Notes under the pieces: model-generated
What the model saw: the letters and a program-made list of their open reading frames with translations, nothing else
Databases searched by the model: none
Told to the model about the DNA's origin: nothing
Translations under genes and position numbers: made by a program
In this document: positions 53,306 to 61,992 of the stretch, piece after piece
How the letters are laid out: every line of letters begins with the position of its first letter
Numbering within the stretch: the stretch's first letter is position 1
From: a virus
Reading direction: 5' to 3' (one strand)
IMG/VR virus record: IMGVR_UViG_3300008516_000204
Coordinates: 42,112-106,111 of that record
Length of the DNA stretch: 64,000 bases

Positions 53306-55650
53306 TATTCAACCTCTCCAGGTAGTTGATTTCCAATAAAATGTCCTGTTTCCCTTTCCTCACCTATTATTTTCTTCCTAGCCCTTTCAAGCTCTTCTTT
53401 CAAAATTCTATTTCTCTCGTTACTTCGATTAGTTGCCACTACAACCCCATCTATAAATTTAATGAAAGTTTCATTAAGTAATCTATCTAAAACAGCTTCT
53501 TCTTTTATAACCTCGGTTGCTTCCTCTACGCTTTTTTTGACATCTTCACGAACTTCTTCAGGTGGGGTAGGCTCAATAGGAGCACCAGCCACTGGAGGCA
53601 ATCCTGCCTGTCTTACTTCTCTTTGCCTCTCAAGTTCTCGACCAGTTTCATACCAAGCAGCCCTTGCAGATTCAAGTTCCATAGCTGCATTTCTAATAAC
53701 TTCTGTAAGTCCTTCAAATGGCTTAATCTCTGGGGCTAATCCCAAAGTCATTATCTTCTGAAGAGTATTAAGGGGTCCTATTAAATACTCATCAAAAATT
53801 TGCCTTATTTTCAAAGCACCTAACTTAAAGTTTGCTATAAATACCCGCCAACCAGTTATCATATTTGTAAACCAGTCGGTAACTATATCATTTACTGTAG
53901 TAACTTTATCGCCAAATAATTTTAGATTCCCGATCCATTCGCCTATTTTCCAACCAGCTATCGCTGCACCAACTATCCCTAATGCCCATCCTACTCCTAT
54001 TGCTGCTCCCTTTAATACCGTAAGAGCTTTAGCATAGACTAAACTTTTTGTAATCGCTGCTGCTATATGAACATGAACTAATGCACTAATAATTGAACTC
54101 AAAGTAATAAATAATAAAATTAAAGGTGTCAATCCACCAGTCAACCATAATATTGCTGCTATCATACCCACAGTCTTGGCTATAAAGTCTTTTTGTTTTC
54201 CAGATAACTCATCCCACCAACGACCAAGAGTATTGATTACTTTAACAACCCTTTTAATAGCATCTGGTATTTCCTCACCAATCCCCTTTATGGCAATAGC
54301 TACAAATTCACCAATTGTTTCCCTAAATCTATCTATTCTCTCTTTTAATATATTGAAAAATTCCTCTATTTTTTCTGGGGTTAGTGATTCTATAAAACTG
54401 ATAACTTTATTTTTTACATCTTCAAAACTAACGCCATACTGTTCCAAAAGTCCTAATATTCCCTTTACAATATTTTCAAAAGTCTTGTTCTCATCCACTG
54501 CTTCAGTTACTGCTACAACCAAATTTCTCAGAGAAAAAGTAGCATCTGTCAGAGGTTGCCTATATGAATCATAAATAGTTGTTCCTAATAATTTTATAGA
54601 AGCTACCAAATCTTTCACTCGACCAATAAAGGTCTTTCTCATTTCCTCGGCCATTCTCTCTGTGGCACCCTCTGATTTGACCAAATCGTCAGTAAATTTC
54701 TTAAATGTCTCTGGTCCCATTCGTCTCAAGACACTTATCGCAGTCGCTGCTCTTCTTCCAAATAATTTGAAAATATCTGCTGTCTTGACAGAGCTTCTAC
54801 CTAGTTCCTTTAAAATCTTATCAAAATCCCTTAGTTCTCCTCCCGAAGTGAGGAATGATATTCCGAGCTTGTCTAACAATTTCTGCTCTGCCTTGGTGGG
54901 ACTCAGCATCTTTGCTATCGCTGCCCGAAGCCCTGTGGCTGCTTTGCTACCTCTTACACCAGCATTTGCCAACATCATAATGAGTGAGCCAGTTTCCTCT
55001 AAGCTTAGTCCGACTGATGTGGCGATTGGTGCGATATAGGATAGCGTATTGGAGAGATCTTCCATAGTTTCATTACTACCAGTTACAATGGTTGCCATAA
55101 CATCTGCCATATGCCCTGCTTCATTAGCAGCCTTTCCAAAGCCATATAAGGAAGCCACAACCATGTCTGAGGCTATAGCCATCTCCATATTGGTTGCAAT
55201 AGCCAATTCCAAGATAGGCTGTATTGCATCGAAAGTTTGACCTACATCGAAGCCAGCTCTACCGAGAATAACCATACCCTCGGCTGCTTCAGTTGCACTG
55301 AATAAAGTTTCTCTCCCTAACTCTTTAGCTCTGTCTGTCAACATTATTATATCTTCGGCTGCTACTTCAGCTCCCTTGCCAATCATAATAAAGACTCTCT
55401 TCATAGCATCTTCAAAATGAGCACCTTCTATGGTAGCTCCGACTAATACTCCTGTTATTCCAACAAGCCCAATTTGAAATGCCCTGATTCCTATTGTAGA
55501 TATCTTTGTAAAGGCACTACTTATTCCAGAAGTCAAACCAATCGATAACAGAGAAAAGTCACGAATTAGGGAAGAGGCACTCGCCAATCCTGCCCTTATA
55601 TGACTCACATCCGCAGTTATATCAACTTCTATAAAACCAATTTTTGCCAT
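53305..55650 (-). CDS. Tail tape measure protein, TP901 type
   Basis: 781 aa. The TP901-like core is visible: AAEGMVILGRAGFDVGQTF, NEAGHMADVMATIVTGSN, MEDLSNTLSYIAPIATSVGLS and NAGVRGSKAATGLRAAI. Hydrophobic segments (AKTVGMIAAILWLTGGLTPLILLFITLSSI) occur in the middle. It sits downstream of the two chaperone-like genes, as expected. By the usual ~1.5 angstrom per residue rule a tail of about 115-120 nm is suggested. Confidence 0.9.
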   Translation of the reverse strand: MAKIGFIEVDITADVSHIRAGLASASSLIRDFSLLSIGLTSGISSAFTKISTIGIRAFQIGLVGITGVLVGATIEGAHFEDAMKRVFIMIGKGAEVAAEDIIMLTDRAKELGRETLFSATEAAEGMVILGRAGFDVGQTFDAIQPILELAIATNMEMAIASDMVVASLYGFGKAANEAGHMADVMATIVTGSNETMEDLSNTLSYIAPIATSVGLSLEETGSLIMMLANAGVRGSKAATGLRAAIAKMLSPTKAEQKLLDKLGISFLTSGGELRDFDKILKELGRSSVKTADIFKLFGRRAATAISVLRRMGPETFKKFTDDLVKSEGATERMAEEMRKTFIGRVKDLVASIKLLGTTIYDSYRQPLTDATFSLRNLVVAVTEAVDENKTFENIVKGILGLLEQYGVSFEDVKNKVISFIESLTPEKIEEFFNILKERIDRFRETIGEFVAIAIKGIGEEIPDAIKRVVKVINTLGRWWDELSGKQKDFIAKTVGMIAAILWLTGGLTPLILLFITLSSIISALVHVHIAAAITKSLVYAKALTVLKGAAIGVGWALGIVGAAIAGWKIGEWIGNLKLFGDKVTTVNDIVTDWFTNMITGWRVFIANFKLGALKIRQIFDEYLIGPLNTLQKIMTLGLAPEIKPFEGLTEVIRNAAMELESARAAWYETGRELERQREVRQAGLPPVAGAPIEPTPPEEVREDVKKSVEEATEVIKEEAVLDRLLNETFIKFIDGVVVATNRSNERNRILKEELERARKKIIGEERETGHFIGNQLPGEVE

Positions 55651-55659
55651 ACTAATTCC

Positions 55660-55959
55660 TTAAATTGTAACCTTTTTTACTTTTCCGTCTTTATCTCTTT
55701 CTATTTTGCCACCCATTTGGGTAGCCATCTGAACAATATCCGATGTAGGCAGTTTCTTTTTAATGCCCTTAATGGGTCTTTGTGGGTGAAACCCACCTGT
55801 TCCCTCGATTGCCTCGTTCTCCTTTTTGTGCCGTTCCCCGATTGCTTTTAATAATAACGAGATTTGATTGAGGTTAAGCCGTTTAATATCTTCCAGCGTC
55901 CACCCATATTCAAAAGCTATAATATCACAGATGACCGCCCAATCTGTCTTATTGGGCAT
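55660..55959 (-). CDS. Tail assembly chaperone-like protein 2, 99 aa
   Basis: Immediately upstream of the tape measure. Helical with WAVICDIIAFEYGWTLEDIK and LNQISLLLKAIGERHKKENE, as in T-type tail chaperones. Its ATG is in the same frame as the preceding gene, after a TAA and with its own site (GAGGAAAAGG), so no programmed frameshift is needed for it. Identification rests on order and size. Confidence 0.6.
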   Translation of the reverse strand: MPNKTDWAVICDIIAFEYGWTLEDIKRLNLNQISLLLKAIGERHKKENEAIEGTGGFHPQRPIKGIKKKLPTSDIVQMATQMGGKIERDKDGKVKKVTI

Positions 55960-55977
55960 AGTATATTCCTTTTCCTC

Positions 55978-56298
55978 TTATTTGCCTATTAACTTGCTTA
56001 TATTTTTCTGACCAACCATAGCACCGATTATTTTCTGAAGGTCAACTAAATCTACCATATCGCCAACTTGCTTTTTAGTCAGCTTATCTGCACCACTGGT
56101 TTTTAATCCGACATAAGCAAGCTCAACCATATCCTTAAGATTTTCTATGGTAACAGTTTTTTCCTTCAAACCCTCTAATCGTTCTATAAAAGGCCATACC
56201 TCTATTAGCTGATTAATAGGTAGAGGTCTGATTTTATACTCTGCTCCACCTAATTTTACCACAACTTCTTTTTCCGATAGAATATTTTCGTTTGCCAT
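55978..56298 (-). CDS. Tail assembly chaperone-like protein 1, 106 aa
   Basis: Lies between the tail tube and the second chaperone-like gene. EKEVVVKLGGAEYKIRPLPINQLIEVWPF and KKQVGDMVDLVDLQKIIGAMVG follow the plan of gpG-type tail chaperones. Ends in KLIGK, TAA. Assigned mainly from order and composition. Confidence 0.6.
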   Translation of the reverse strand: MANENILSEKEVVVKLGGAEYKIRPLPINQLIEVWPFIERLEGLKEKTVTIENLKDMVELAYVGLKTSGADKLTKKQVGDMVDLVDLQKIIGAMVGQKNISKLIGK

Positions 56299-56323
56299 AT
56301 TCCTATCCTCCTTTTTATTTTAA

Positions 56324-56686
56324 TTATGCAGCTTCAGATTTGTGCCATTCCAATGAAGTAGCCACAAAACCATCCTGCGTGGCTGCGATTTCTGCCGAAA
56401 CCAATACCATATTGGTAAGAGTTACAACGATACCTCCCCCATGTTCGCCTGCTTCCAATTCCAGAGTTTCTCTAACTCCAAAAGTGGGTTCGGCTGCATC
56501 ATAATCTGCACTTTCAGCTGTTACTGTTAGAGACTGATCCCCATTATGAATCTCGATAGGATATCTAAAATCTCCTCCACGATATTCTACAGGAGCTCCA
56601 TCATAACTAACAGTAATACTCCTGCAAACTCCTACATAAGTTGTGTCACCTCTTTTGATACGTCCCACACTAAACTTTAATGCCAT
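56324..56686 (-). CDS. Probable major tail tube protein, 120 aa
   Basis: Beta-rich (KFSVGRIKRGDTTYVGVCRSI, YPIEIHNGDQSLTVTAESAD, GIVVTLTNMVLVSAEIA). Located upstream of the chaperones. Tail tube monomers are usually ~150-200 aa, so this is short, but the fold order suits. A decoration or tube-initiator role is an alternative. Confidence 0.55.
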   Translation of the reverse strand: MALKFSVGRIKRGDTTYVGVCRSITVSYDGAPVEYRGGDFRYPIEIHNGDQSLTVTAESADYDAAEPTFGVRETLELEAGEHGGGIVVTLTNMVLVSAEIAATQDGFVATSLEWHKSEAA

Positions 56687-56715
56687 TTGAAAACACCTCC
56701 TCTTTGCTTAATTTT

Positions 56716-57141
56716 TTAACCTTGCGGTTCTGTTACATCATCCATCACTATATCAAATGTAATCGTTCGATGCCATAGCATACTCTCATCCTCATATATA
56801 ATTGTACTAGCATTCTTCTGTATCCTATACACTTCCAATTCACCACTTGTTAAATGCTGTCCATTTAATAATTTTACAACCAGCTCACCTATTTGACTTG
56901 CACTAGTATAACCACAATATCTACTAACCCAAATATCAATATAAAAAGTTGGATAGCACACACCAAATTGAGCATCCGATGAGCCATCGTCCATTCTCAT
57001 TGTAATCTGTGGAAGCCAAGGAATACTGACATCTCTCGGCTTTATCGGCTTAGATGCTAAATATATTCTGTCTCCGACATAGGAAGCCAAAGTTGCATCG
57101 GCTACTAATAAAATCCTCACTTCCTTAATAAAGTCTAACAT
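56716..57141 (-). CDS. Tail terminator-like protein, 141 aa
   Basis: Starts MLDFIKEVRILLVADATLASYVGDRIYLAS, typical of DUF3168-type tail terminator/completion proteins. ITMRMDDGSSDAQFGVCYP and FDIVMDDV follow. It sits between the HK97 gp10-like gene and the tail tube, as expected for neck genes. Confidence 0.7.
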   Translation of the reverse strand: MLDFIKEVRILLVADATLASYVGDRIYLASKPIKPRDVSIPWLPQITMRMDDGSSDAQFGVCYPTFYIDIWVSRYCGYTSASQIGELVVKLLNGQHLTSGELEVYRIQKNASTIIYEDESMLWHRTITFDIVMDDVTEPQG

Positions 57142-57145
57142 TTTT

Positions 57146-57541
57146 CTATATCAGCCTTTTCCTTAACATTCTGTGCTCATAGTCATTTTTCTCGATTGCA
57201 CTATCTATGTGCCTTCCGAGCTTAGCCAAAATAAATTCCCTATTCTGCGTAACCGCTGGCCACAGATACGGTCTGGCACTCATAAACCTTGTACCCATTT
57301 CGACATAGTAGGCGTATCTCGTATATGCTCCAACTGTTCCAGTAAACCAAACTCTCTTTCTTGTAAGCCGTCTTCTCATACTTTCTTTTAACTTGCCTGT
57401 ATCTACTGGAACTATGCGTTTACCATCAGCTAAAACTTTGCTGGTTACGACATCCATACCATCGATAACTTCTTTTTGGACATCATTGGCAAAATCTTTC
57501 ATATGTCTAATTGTTTCTTCTACACCTTTAAGCTGTACCAT
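57146..57541 (-). CDS. HK97 gp10-like head-tail connector protein, 131 aa
   Basis: MVQLKGVEETIRHMKDFANDVQ and DGKRIVPVDTGKLKESMRRRL, then YAYYVEMGTRFMSARPYLWPAV, are the hallmarks of HK97 gp10-family proteins (VPVDTGxLR and GTxxxxxxPFL). This family sits at the head-tail interface. The gene precedes the terminator-like gene by a few bases. Confidence 0.82.
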   Translation of the reverse strand: MVQLKGVEETIRHMKDFANDVQKEVIDGMDVVTSKVLADGKRIVPVDTGKLKESMRRRLTRKRVWFTGTVGAYTRYAYYVEMGTRFMSARPYLWPAVTQNREFILAKLGRHIDSAIEKNDYEHRMLRKRLI

Positions 57542-57542
57542 C

Positions 57543-57686
57543 TTATTCTACTTCCCAGTTTAATAATCTAAGTTCATCATTGACTTCAAGTAAAGCATAA
57601 CAAATATAACTTGAACCTAATCTATAATTATCCACGAACCAATGATCTAATATTTTAACTTTTATTTTAAAATTTACATAAGCCAT
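57543..57686 (-). CDS. Hypothetical neck-region protein, 47 aa
   Basis: A 47-codon ORF filling the gap between two connector genes. MAYVNFKIKVKILDHWFVDNY and LLNWEVE. It abuts the upstream gene and stops one base before the gp10-like ATG. Possibly a small neck accessory. Confidence 0.45.
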   Translation of the reverse strand: MAYVNFKIKVKILDHWFVDNYRLGSSYICYALLEVNDELRLLNWEVE

Positions 57687-58033
57687 TACAATAAATCCGT
57701 TCTTCTCGCCATTATTTGAAAATGATGTAGCGAAGTCTTCCCATATAATTTCTCGATAAGTAAAATTTCGTATTGTTCGGAAGTCCCATCTATCTTGATA
57801 ATATCGCCCTCTACGATATCGATGTTACTCAAAGCAAAAATCTCATTAGTAATATCCACTGTTTGTCCTTGATAAGCAGTTGTTAAGCCTTTGCCTTTCA
57901 TTGGATCTATTCTAACTTTTGTAACTGCCTGCTGAGTTGGGTCAGTGGGGCAAACTTCACCATAATCATTGATGCTGTAACCTATTGCCCTATATATCCT
58001 TGCATCTAGATTGAGATAATCCTGAAATGCCAT
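57686..58033 (-). CDS. Head closure-like protein, 115 aa
   Basis: MAFQDYLNLDARIYRAIGYSIND begins a small beta-rich protein with TKVRIDPMKGKGLTTAYQGQT and EILLIEKLYGKTSLHHFQIM. The order (connector, this, gp10-like, terminator, tube) matches head-closure proteins of siphoviruses. Identity is inferred from synteny. Confidence 0.55.
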   Translation of the reverse strand: MAFQDYLNLDARIYRAIGYSINDYGEVCPTDPTQQAVTKVRIDPMKGKGLTTAYQGQTVDITNEIFALSNIDIVEGDIIKIDGTSEQYEILLIEKLYGKTSLHHFQIMARRTDLL

Positions 58034-58780
58034 TTACTTTGCTCCTATATTGTTAAATACTAAAATTCTATTTTTTACTCTGCCTAAATCTTTCAGTTCG
58101 TGCTCCCAAATAATAAGAGTTTTGTAACCATATTTCTTATAAGTTATTAATCTTTGTTTATCTCGTTTCTTATAATCTGCTAAATTGTGCCAATAATCTC
58201 CATAGAGTTCTATTATCTTTTTCTGACCATTCACATTTATAAAATCTGGATTATATCTATTAATAATAAATTCCCAATTACCAACATACTTATATTCCTT
58301 GGGTAATAGTTTCTTGAGAAGTTTATTCAACATTTTTTCTGGTTTATTGGGTTTAGTATTTAATGCTTTTAATCTTGCTTTCATTACTTTTGTTACATAT
58401 TTTTTATCTTGCCAATGTTTCGTTGTTGCTATTCTACTTGCGCAAGATAAACACCTTCTGCTACCTCCATAAAACCAATTAGCATAACTTATTTCATTAT
58501 TACAACCTTTTTCTATACAAAAGTGTTTCTTATGCCTTTCTGGATTACGAATCTTTCCTAAATTTTTTTCTCTCAATTTTTCTTTAGTTTCTTCAGTACG
58601 ATGCCTACCAATTAATGCCTCGCTAACTGTTCTGATAGGAATATTATATTTAATCAAATTTCGTCTTACTGTCTCTGATTTACACCCTATCATATTAGCA
58701 ACTTGTTGCATAGATTTTTCATTTTTACTATACTCTTCTACCAAATATTCTTTAGTTATATAGTATTTTATTTTTGTCAT
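58034..58780 (-). CDS. Homing endonuclease, Vsr-like nuclease with HTH and zinc ribbon
   Basis: 248 aa from ATG 58780; a second in-frame ATG lies at 58798. The helix-turn-helix is KYYITKEYLVEEYSKNEKS ... IPIRTVSEALIG, the zinc ribbon CIEKGCNNEI...CLSCASR, and the nuclease end PDFINVNGQKKIIELYG, DYWHNL, KKRDKQRLITYKKYGY. It is a close paralogue of the gene at 22380-23147. It lies between two connector genes. Confidence 0.8.
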   Translation of the reverse strand: MTKIKYYITKEYLVEEYSKNEKSMQQVANMIGCKSETVRRNLIKYNIPIRTVSEALIGRHRTEETKEKLREKNLGKIRNPERHKKHFCIEKGCNNEISYANWFYGGSRRCLSCASRIATTKHWQDKKYVTKVMKARLKALNTKPNKPEKMLNKLLKKLLPKEYKYVGNWEFIINRYNPDFINVNGQKKIIELYGDYWHNLADYKKRDKQRLITYKKYGYKTLIIWEHELKDLGRVKNRILVFNNIGAK

Positions 58781-58886
58781 CTTTATTCCAATACTCAATT
58801 CCTAATAAAAAATTCTGAGTCTACTAAATATAATTTGCCAGCAAACTCTTTACGCTGATACAATTAGGTATTTATAATTGTTATTA

Positions 58887-59513
58887 TTAAACAGTCCTAG
58901 CGTATGGACCGCGCCTTTTGTAATTGTCTAAAATACTAATTTTAGCTTCTTTTACTTGTGCATCAATCTTTTTTTCTATCGTGTAGTAATCTTTCTGGTA
59001 TGAAACAGAATATTCCCCGATTTTTTCGCTTTCTACTTCCTGTTCTCTTATAGTGTCCTTTAATTTAGCGAGAGCCAACTGTGCTACCAATAAACTACAG
59101 ACATACTGAATATCTTCTGGCACATCGGTATATCCCCATTTATATGAAACCGAAACTTTCTGCCTGCCCTTTGTAAAATAGGGTGTGTCATACAAGGCTC
59201 CGAATGTCGTATCGGTCTTGAGGGCTACTACCGCTTCCTCAACATAAAGGAGATAGTCATCTTCGTCAACAACTTCGCCATCATCTTTCAACTCGGTTAT
59301 CTCGATTACAGGGCCATTATCCAGCAAAATGTTATCCTGATTGGTCGTTTCTATATCGTGCTTTTCGCCTGTAACTTCGATTTCTTGCCCGAAAACAGTG
59401 CAGGTATAATTGTCTATCTGCCCACTAGCCCACTCTATCCAGCTATCGTTTATCTGGCACTCCTCAATATTCGGAAGAATACTTATCACCTGACTTTTAG
59501 TACAGTAACCCAT
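58887..59513 (-). CDS. Head-tail connector (gp6-like) protein, 208 aa
   Basis: MGYCTKSQVISILPNIEECQINDSWIEWASGQIDNYT is the start of phage head-tail connector (gp6/DUF3199) type proteins, with YVEEAVVALKTDTTFGALYD, SVSYKWGYTDVPEDIQ and CSLLVAQLALAKL. This domain is typical of the neck adaptor that docks on the portal. Portal itself is not in the window. Confidence 0.7.
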   Translation of the reverse strand: MGYCTKSQVISILPNIEECQINDSWIEWASGQIDNYTCTVFGQEIEVTGEKHDIETTNQDNILLDNGPVIEITELKDDGEVVDEDDYLLYVEEAVVALKTDTTFGALYDTPYFTKGRQKVSVSYKWGYTDVPEDIQYVCSLLVAQLALAKLKDTIREQEVESEKIGEYSVSYQKDYYTIEKKIDAQVKEAKISILDNYKRRGPYARTV

Positions 59514-59528
59514 TTTTTATCCTTTTAT

Positions 59529-59795
59529 TTAAACGCCCACAACCAAAATTATCACGTGGTCTTCGCTCGCAACAGCATCAATAGTTACCTTGTTACTTTC
59601 ACTCACTGTGCAGGCATAAAGAGCTCCATCTGCCAAATCAATTGCTGTCGCCTGATCAACAGTAGTTAATTGGACGACCTGTATGTAATCGTCGGTATGC
59701 GAAATCGATTCCACTTCGATGGCTAGGTATTTCTTCAAGTTCGTTATCGTGCGTGCTCTGCCCTGTTCCTTAATGTTATAATATTTCTGTGCCAT
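59529..59795 (-). CDS. Small structural protein, 88 aa
   Basis: AAAGGTGG site upstream. NIKEQGRARTITNLKKYLAIE and ALYACTVSESNKVTIDAVASED suggest a small beta-rich virion protein, maybe head decoration, just upstream of the connector. Assigned from order only. Confidence 0.5.
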   Translation of the reverse strand: MAQKYYNIKEQGRARTITNLKKYLAIEVESISHTDDYIQVVQLTTVDQATAIDLADGALYACTVSESNKVTIDAVASEDHVIILVVGV

Positions 59796-59859
59796 TTCAC
59801 ACCACCTTTCTCACTCGTTTTATATTGCTTTCCTATACTGGAATTTAATTTTTCTTTCA

Positions 59860-60522
59860 TCATAGCACCTTCAGATTTTTCAAATCTTTTTGCATTAATA
59901 TTTGTAATTTAATATCTGGATACTGTTTTAAGAATTTCTTGATTTTAAAATAAGCTATTTCACTCATATAACCTTTTATTTCTACATAAACACTATCAGA
60001 TAATTTAAAATCAGGTGTGTAAGTTGTACTGCCTAAATCGAAGGTTTTAGGTTCATATTGCCATTTAATTCCTAATTTATCCAAATATTTCGCAAATTTT
60101 ATTTCCCAAGAACTTCTCATATTTATTCCTTTATATTTTCCCCATTTTGGTAGTTTTGTTTGTCTTCCATAAAAAGGAGAATTTTTTCCTGCCATTCTCT
60201 TACTATGTTTTGGTCTTTTCTTTCCTGTCCAATATCCTACTTTTCCAAACATGGGATTATTTGAACCTTGATGATTATGTTTACCTATATTACCTAATCT
60301 AATTTTATTTTTATGCTCTTCTGTTTTGAAAATTCCTTTAAGTGCTTCGCTTAAAGTTCTAATAGGAATATTGCATTCTATTAATCTTCGTCTTATAGTT
60401 AATCGTTCACAATTTATTATATTAGCCACTTTTTGCATAGATTTTTTATTTTTGATATACTCCTTTATTAAAAATCCTTTAGTTATATCATGCCTATAAT
60501 TTGAATTATTTTTATCTAACAT
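59860..60522 (-). CDS. Homing endonuclease, HTH plus PD-(D/E)XK nuclease
   Basis: 220 aa from ATG 60522, overlapping or abutting the preceding gene's end; an alternative start is at 60540. The HTH is YRHDITKGFLIKEYIKNKKS ... IPIRTLSEALKG; NUMOD-like GSNNPMFGKVGYWTGKK follows. The nuclease end is NMRSSWEIKFAKYLD, FDLGSTTYTPDFKL, YVEIKGYM, close to the copy at 43821-44531. A free-standing selfish gene in the virion module. Confidence 0.78.
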   Translation of the reverse strand: MLDKNNSNYRHDITKGFLIKEYIKNKKSMQKVANIINCERLTIRRRLIECNIPIRTLSEALKGIFKTEEHKNKIRLGNIGKHNHQGSNNPMFGKVGYWTGKKRPKHSKRMAGKNSPFYGRQTKLPKWGKYKGINMRSSWEIKFAKYLDKLGIKWQYEPKTFDLGSTTYTPDFKLSDSVYVEIKGYMSEIAYFKIKKFLKQYPDIKLQILMQKDLKNLKVL

Positions 60523-60523
60523 C

Positions 60524-61957
60524 TTAAAAATTACTCCCAAAGAATATAGAGTTGTCTACTGCTACATCCCTCGCAAAAAAATTGTCTACATAAAAAGTGT
60601 TATCGGCATCTGCGTTTATTATTTTTATTATTATCTGGTCTATATCATCTTTATCACCATCAGCAATTCCAGATATATCCCAAGTTTTAGTTTCCCAAAC
60701 TCCCGCTGAAGAAATTGCAATATCCTTAGTATGTGTTGTATAATCTGCTTCCATCATCTCTATTTCCTTGACTGCCCAGACAATTTGACTCTCAGATGGG
60801 TTAGCGTTTGCCAACAATCGCCAATATCTATGAGAAGAAGTTGTCTCAGTTACATCCTTGGTTTGAAAACTACCATCCTTCACAAGAGAAAACGTTTGAA
60901 GCGATGTCCAGGCAGAACCATTATCGCTATATTGCAATATGACAGAATCTATATTATTATCACCAATATATTGCTGAATGGTAAATCTTGCTACTGCTAT
61001 ATCATTCCCAGCTCCTCTATCATAGCCGATGTATGCAACACCACTTACGCCTCCATTTCTTTGTGCTGAAGCCCAAAAAGTTCCAGTATCATCATCAAAT
61101 GCTCGCTCTTTTACACGTTCCGCGTCGTCGCCTCCACTAATAGCTGAACCACCAATGCATAAATCAGCAGTATAACCAAGTTGTTTCAATTGTAATTGAA
61201 TATTAGTCCCTGTTCTGGAAGCATAAACATCTACTTTAATTTCATCTTTGTCTGTTAAGTCTATAGATAATCCAGATTTAGTTAATGTATCGTTTAAAGA
61301 ATCTGTTTGAAACGCTATTGCTTTAAGAGAATATGCACCTTGTGTTTTAATAGTATCTTCGGAATAGCATTGAAGATTAGGGTTTCCATAAAGGTAGAAG
61401 CAAGTATCAACAGTTGACCAAGAATACCAGCTCCCCTGAAACTTGTAATTTCCATTCCCTTCATGTGTTGGAGTTGAAGAATCACGACCAACATAAATAG
61501 GCTGATTTAAAACATTATCACCATTAATGACTATACAATAATCTCCAGCCGAAGCAAGATATGGTGTTGAGAAAGTAAAAGTTACTAAAGCATAGACTAC
61601 TCCAATACCAGAGCTATCCACCGCATCTGAAGTAGCAAGTGCAGAACCAGTAGGTATTGCATTTGTTCCAACAGTTCCTGTAGCTGCATATATCATTGCA
61701 TATAAGTTTCCAGTTGGTGCAGTTACCCTTTTTAAATAGAATTTTACACTAGTTATAATAGTTTGAGTAGTTAAAGTTATTGCTTGTCCAGTTTCGGTGA
61801 ATCGGTTTTCATCGTCTCCTTGAATCCTTGAATCACTATCTTGATTTGCTTCTGAGTAGAAGTCAATAGTAGATATTGTAGTATCACTACTCACATAATT
61901 GGCTTGAACACTTGCATCGCTAGCGTATTCCATATAATCAAGTTCCAATTTTGCCAT
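60524..61957 (-). CDS. Virion protein with anchor-R-like and discoidin (F5/8 type C) domains, 477 aa
   Basis: N-terminal half: QAITLTTQTIITSVKFYLK, IPTGSALATSDAV, YCIVINGDNVLNQ, similar to the choice-of-anchor R domains of the tail-tip gene. C-terminal half: AERVKERAFDDDTGTFWAS, YDRGAGNDIAVARFTIQQY, ILQYSDNGSAWTSLQ and YWRLLAN, the pattern of a discoidin/F5-8C carbohydrate-binding domain. Likely a fibre or decoration protein that binds glycans. Immediately downstream is a homing endonuclease. Confidence 0.7.
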   Translation of the reverse strand: MAKLELDYMEYASDASVQANYVSSDTTISTIDFYSEANQDSDSRIQGDDENRFTETGQAITLTTQTIITSVKFYLKRVTAPTGNLYAMIYAATGTVGTNAIPTGSALATSDAVDSSGIGVVYALVTFTFSTPYLASAGDYCIVINGDNVLNQPIYVGRDSSTPTHEGNGNYKFQGSWYSWSTVDTCFYLYGNPNLQCYSEDTIKTQGAYSLKAIAFQTDSLNDTLTKSGLSIDLTDKDEIKVDVYASRTGTNIQLQLKQLGYTADLCIGGSAISGGDDAERVKERAFDDDTGTFWASAQRNGGVSGVAYIGYDRGAGNDIAVARFTIQQYIGDNNIDSVILQYSDNGSAWTSLQTFSLVKDGSFQTKDVTETTSSHRYWRLLANANPSESQIVWAVKEIEMMEADYTTHTKDIAISSAGVWETKTWDISGIADGDKDDIDQIIIKIINADADNTFYVDNFFARDVAVDNSIFFGSNF

Positions 61958-61992
61958 AGTAATTTCCTTTATTTATGCTTTATTTTTCATAA

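Noticed and set aside
55782-55796. Hairpin GTGGGT-GAA-ACCCAC as terminator or regulatory site
   Set aside because: It lies inside a chaperone coding region, has a 3-nt loop and no U-tract, so it is likely incidental to the encoded residues.
55660-56298. Programmed ribosomal frameshift between the tail chaperone-like genes
   Set aside because: The two ORFs share one frame and the second has its own ribosome site; no slippery heptamer was recognised at the junction.
58781-58886. tRNA or promoter in the short gap between the connector and the endonuclease
   Set aside because: No cloverleaf, T-loop consensus or clear -35/-10 was visible in about 100 bases; nothing assignable.
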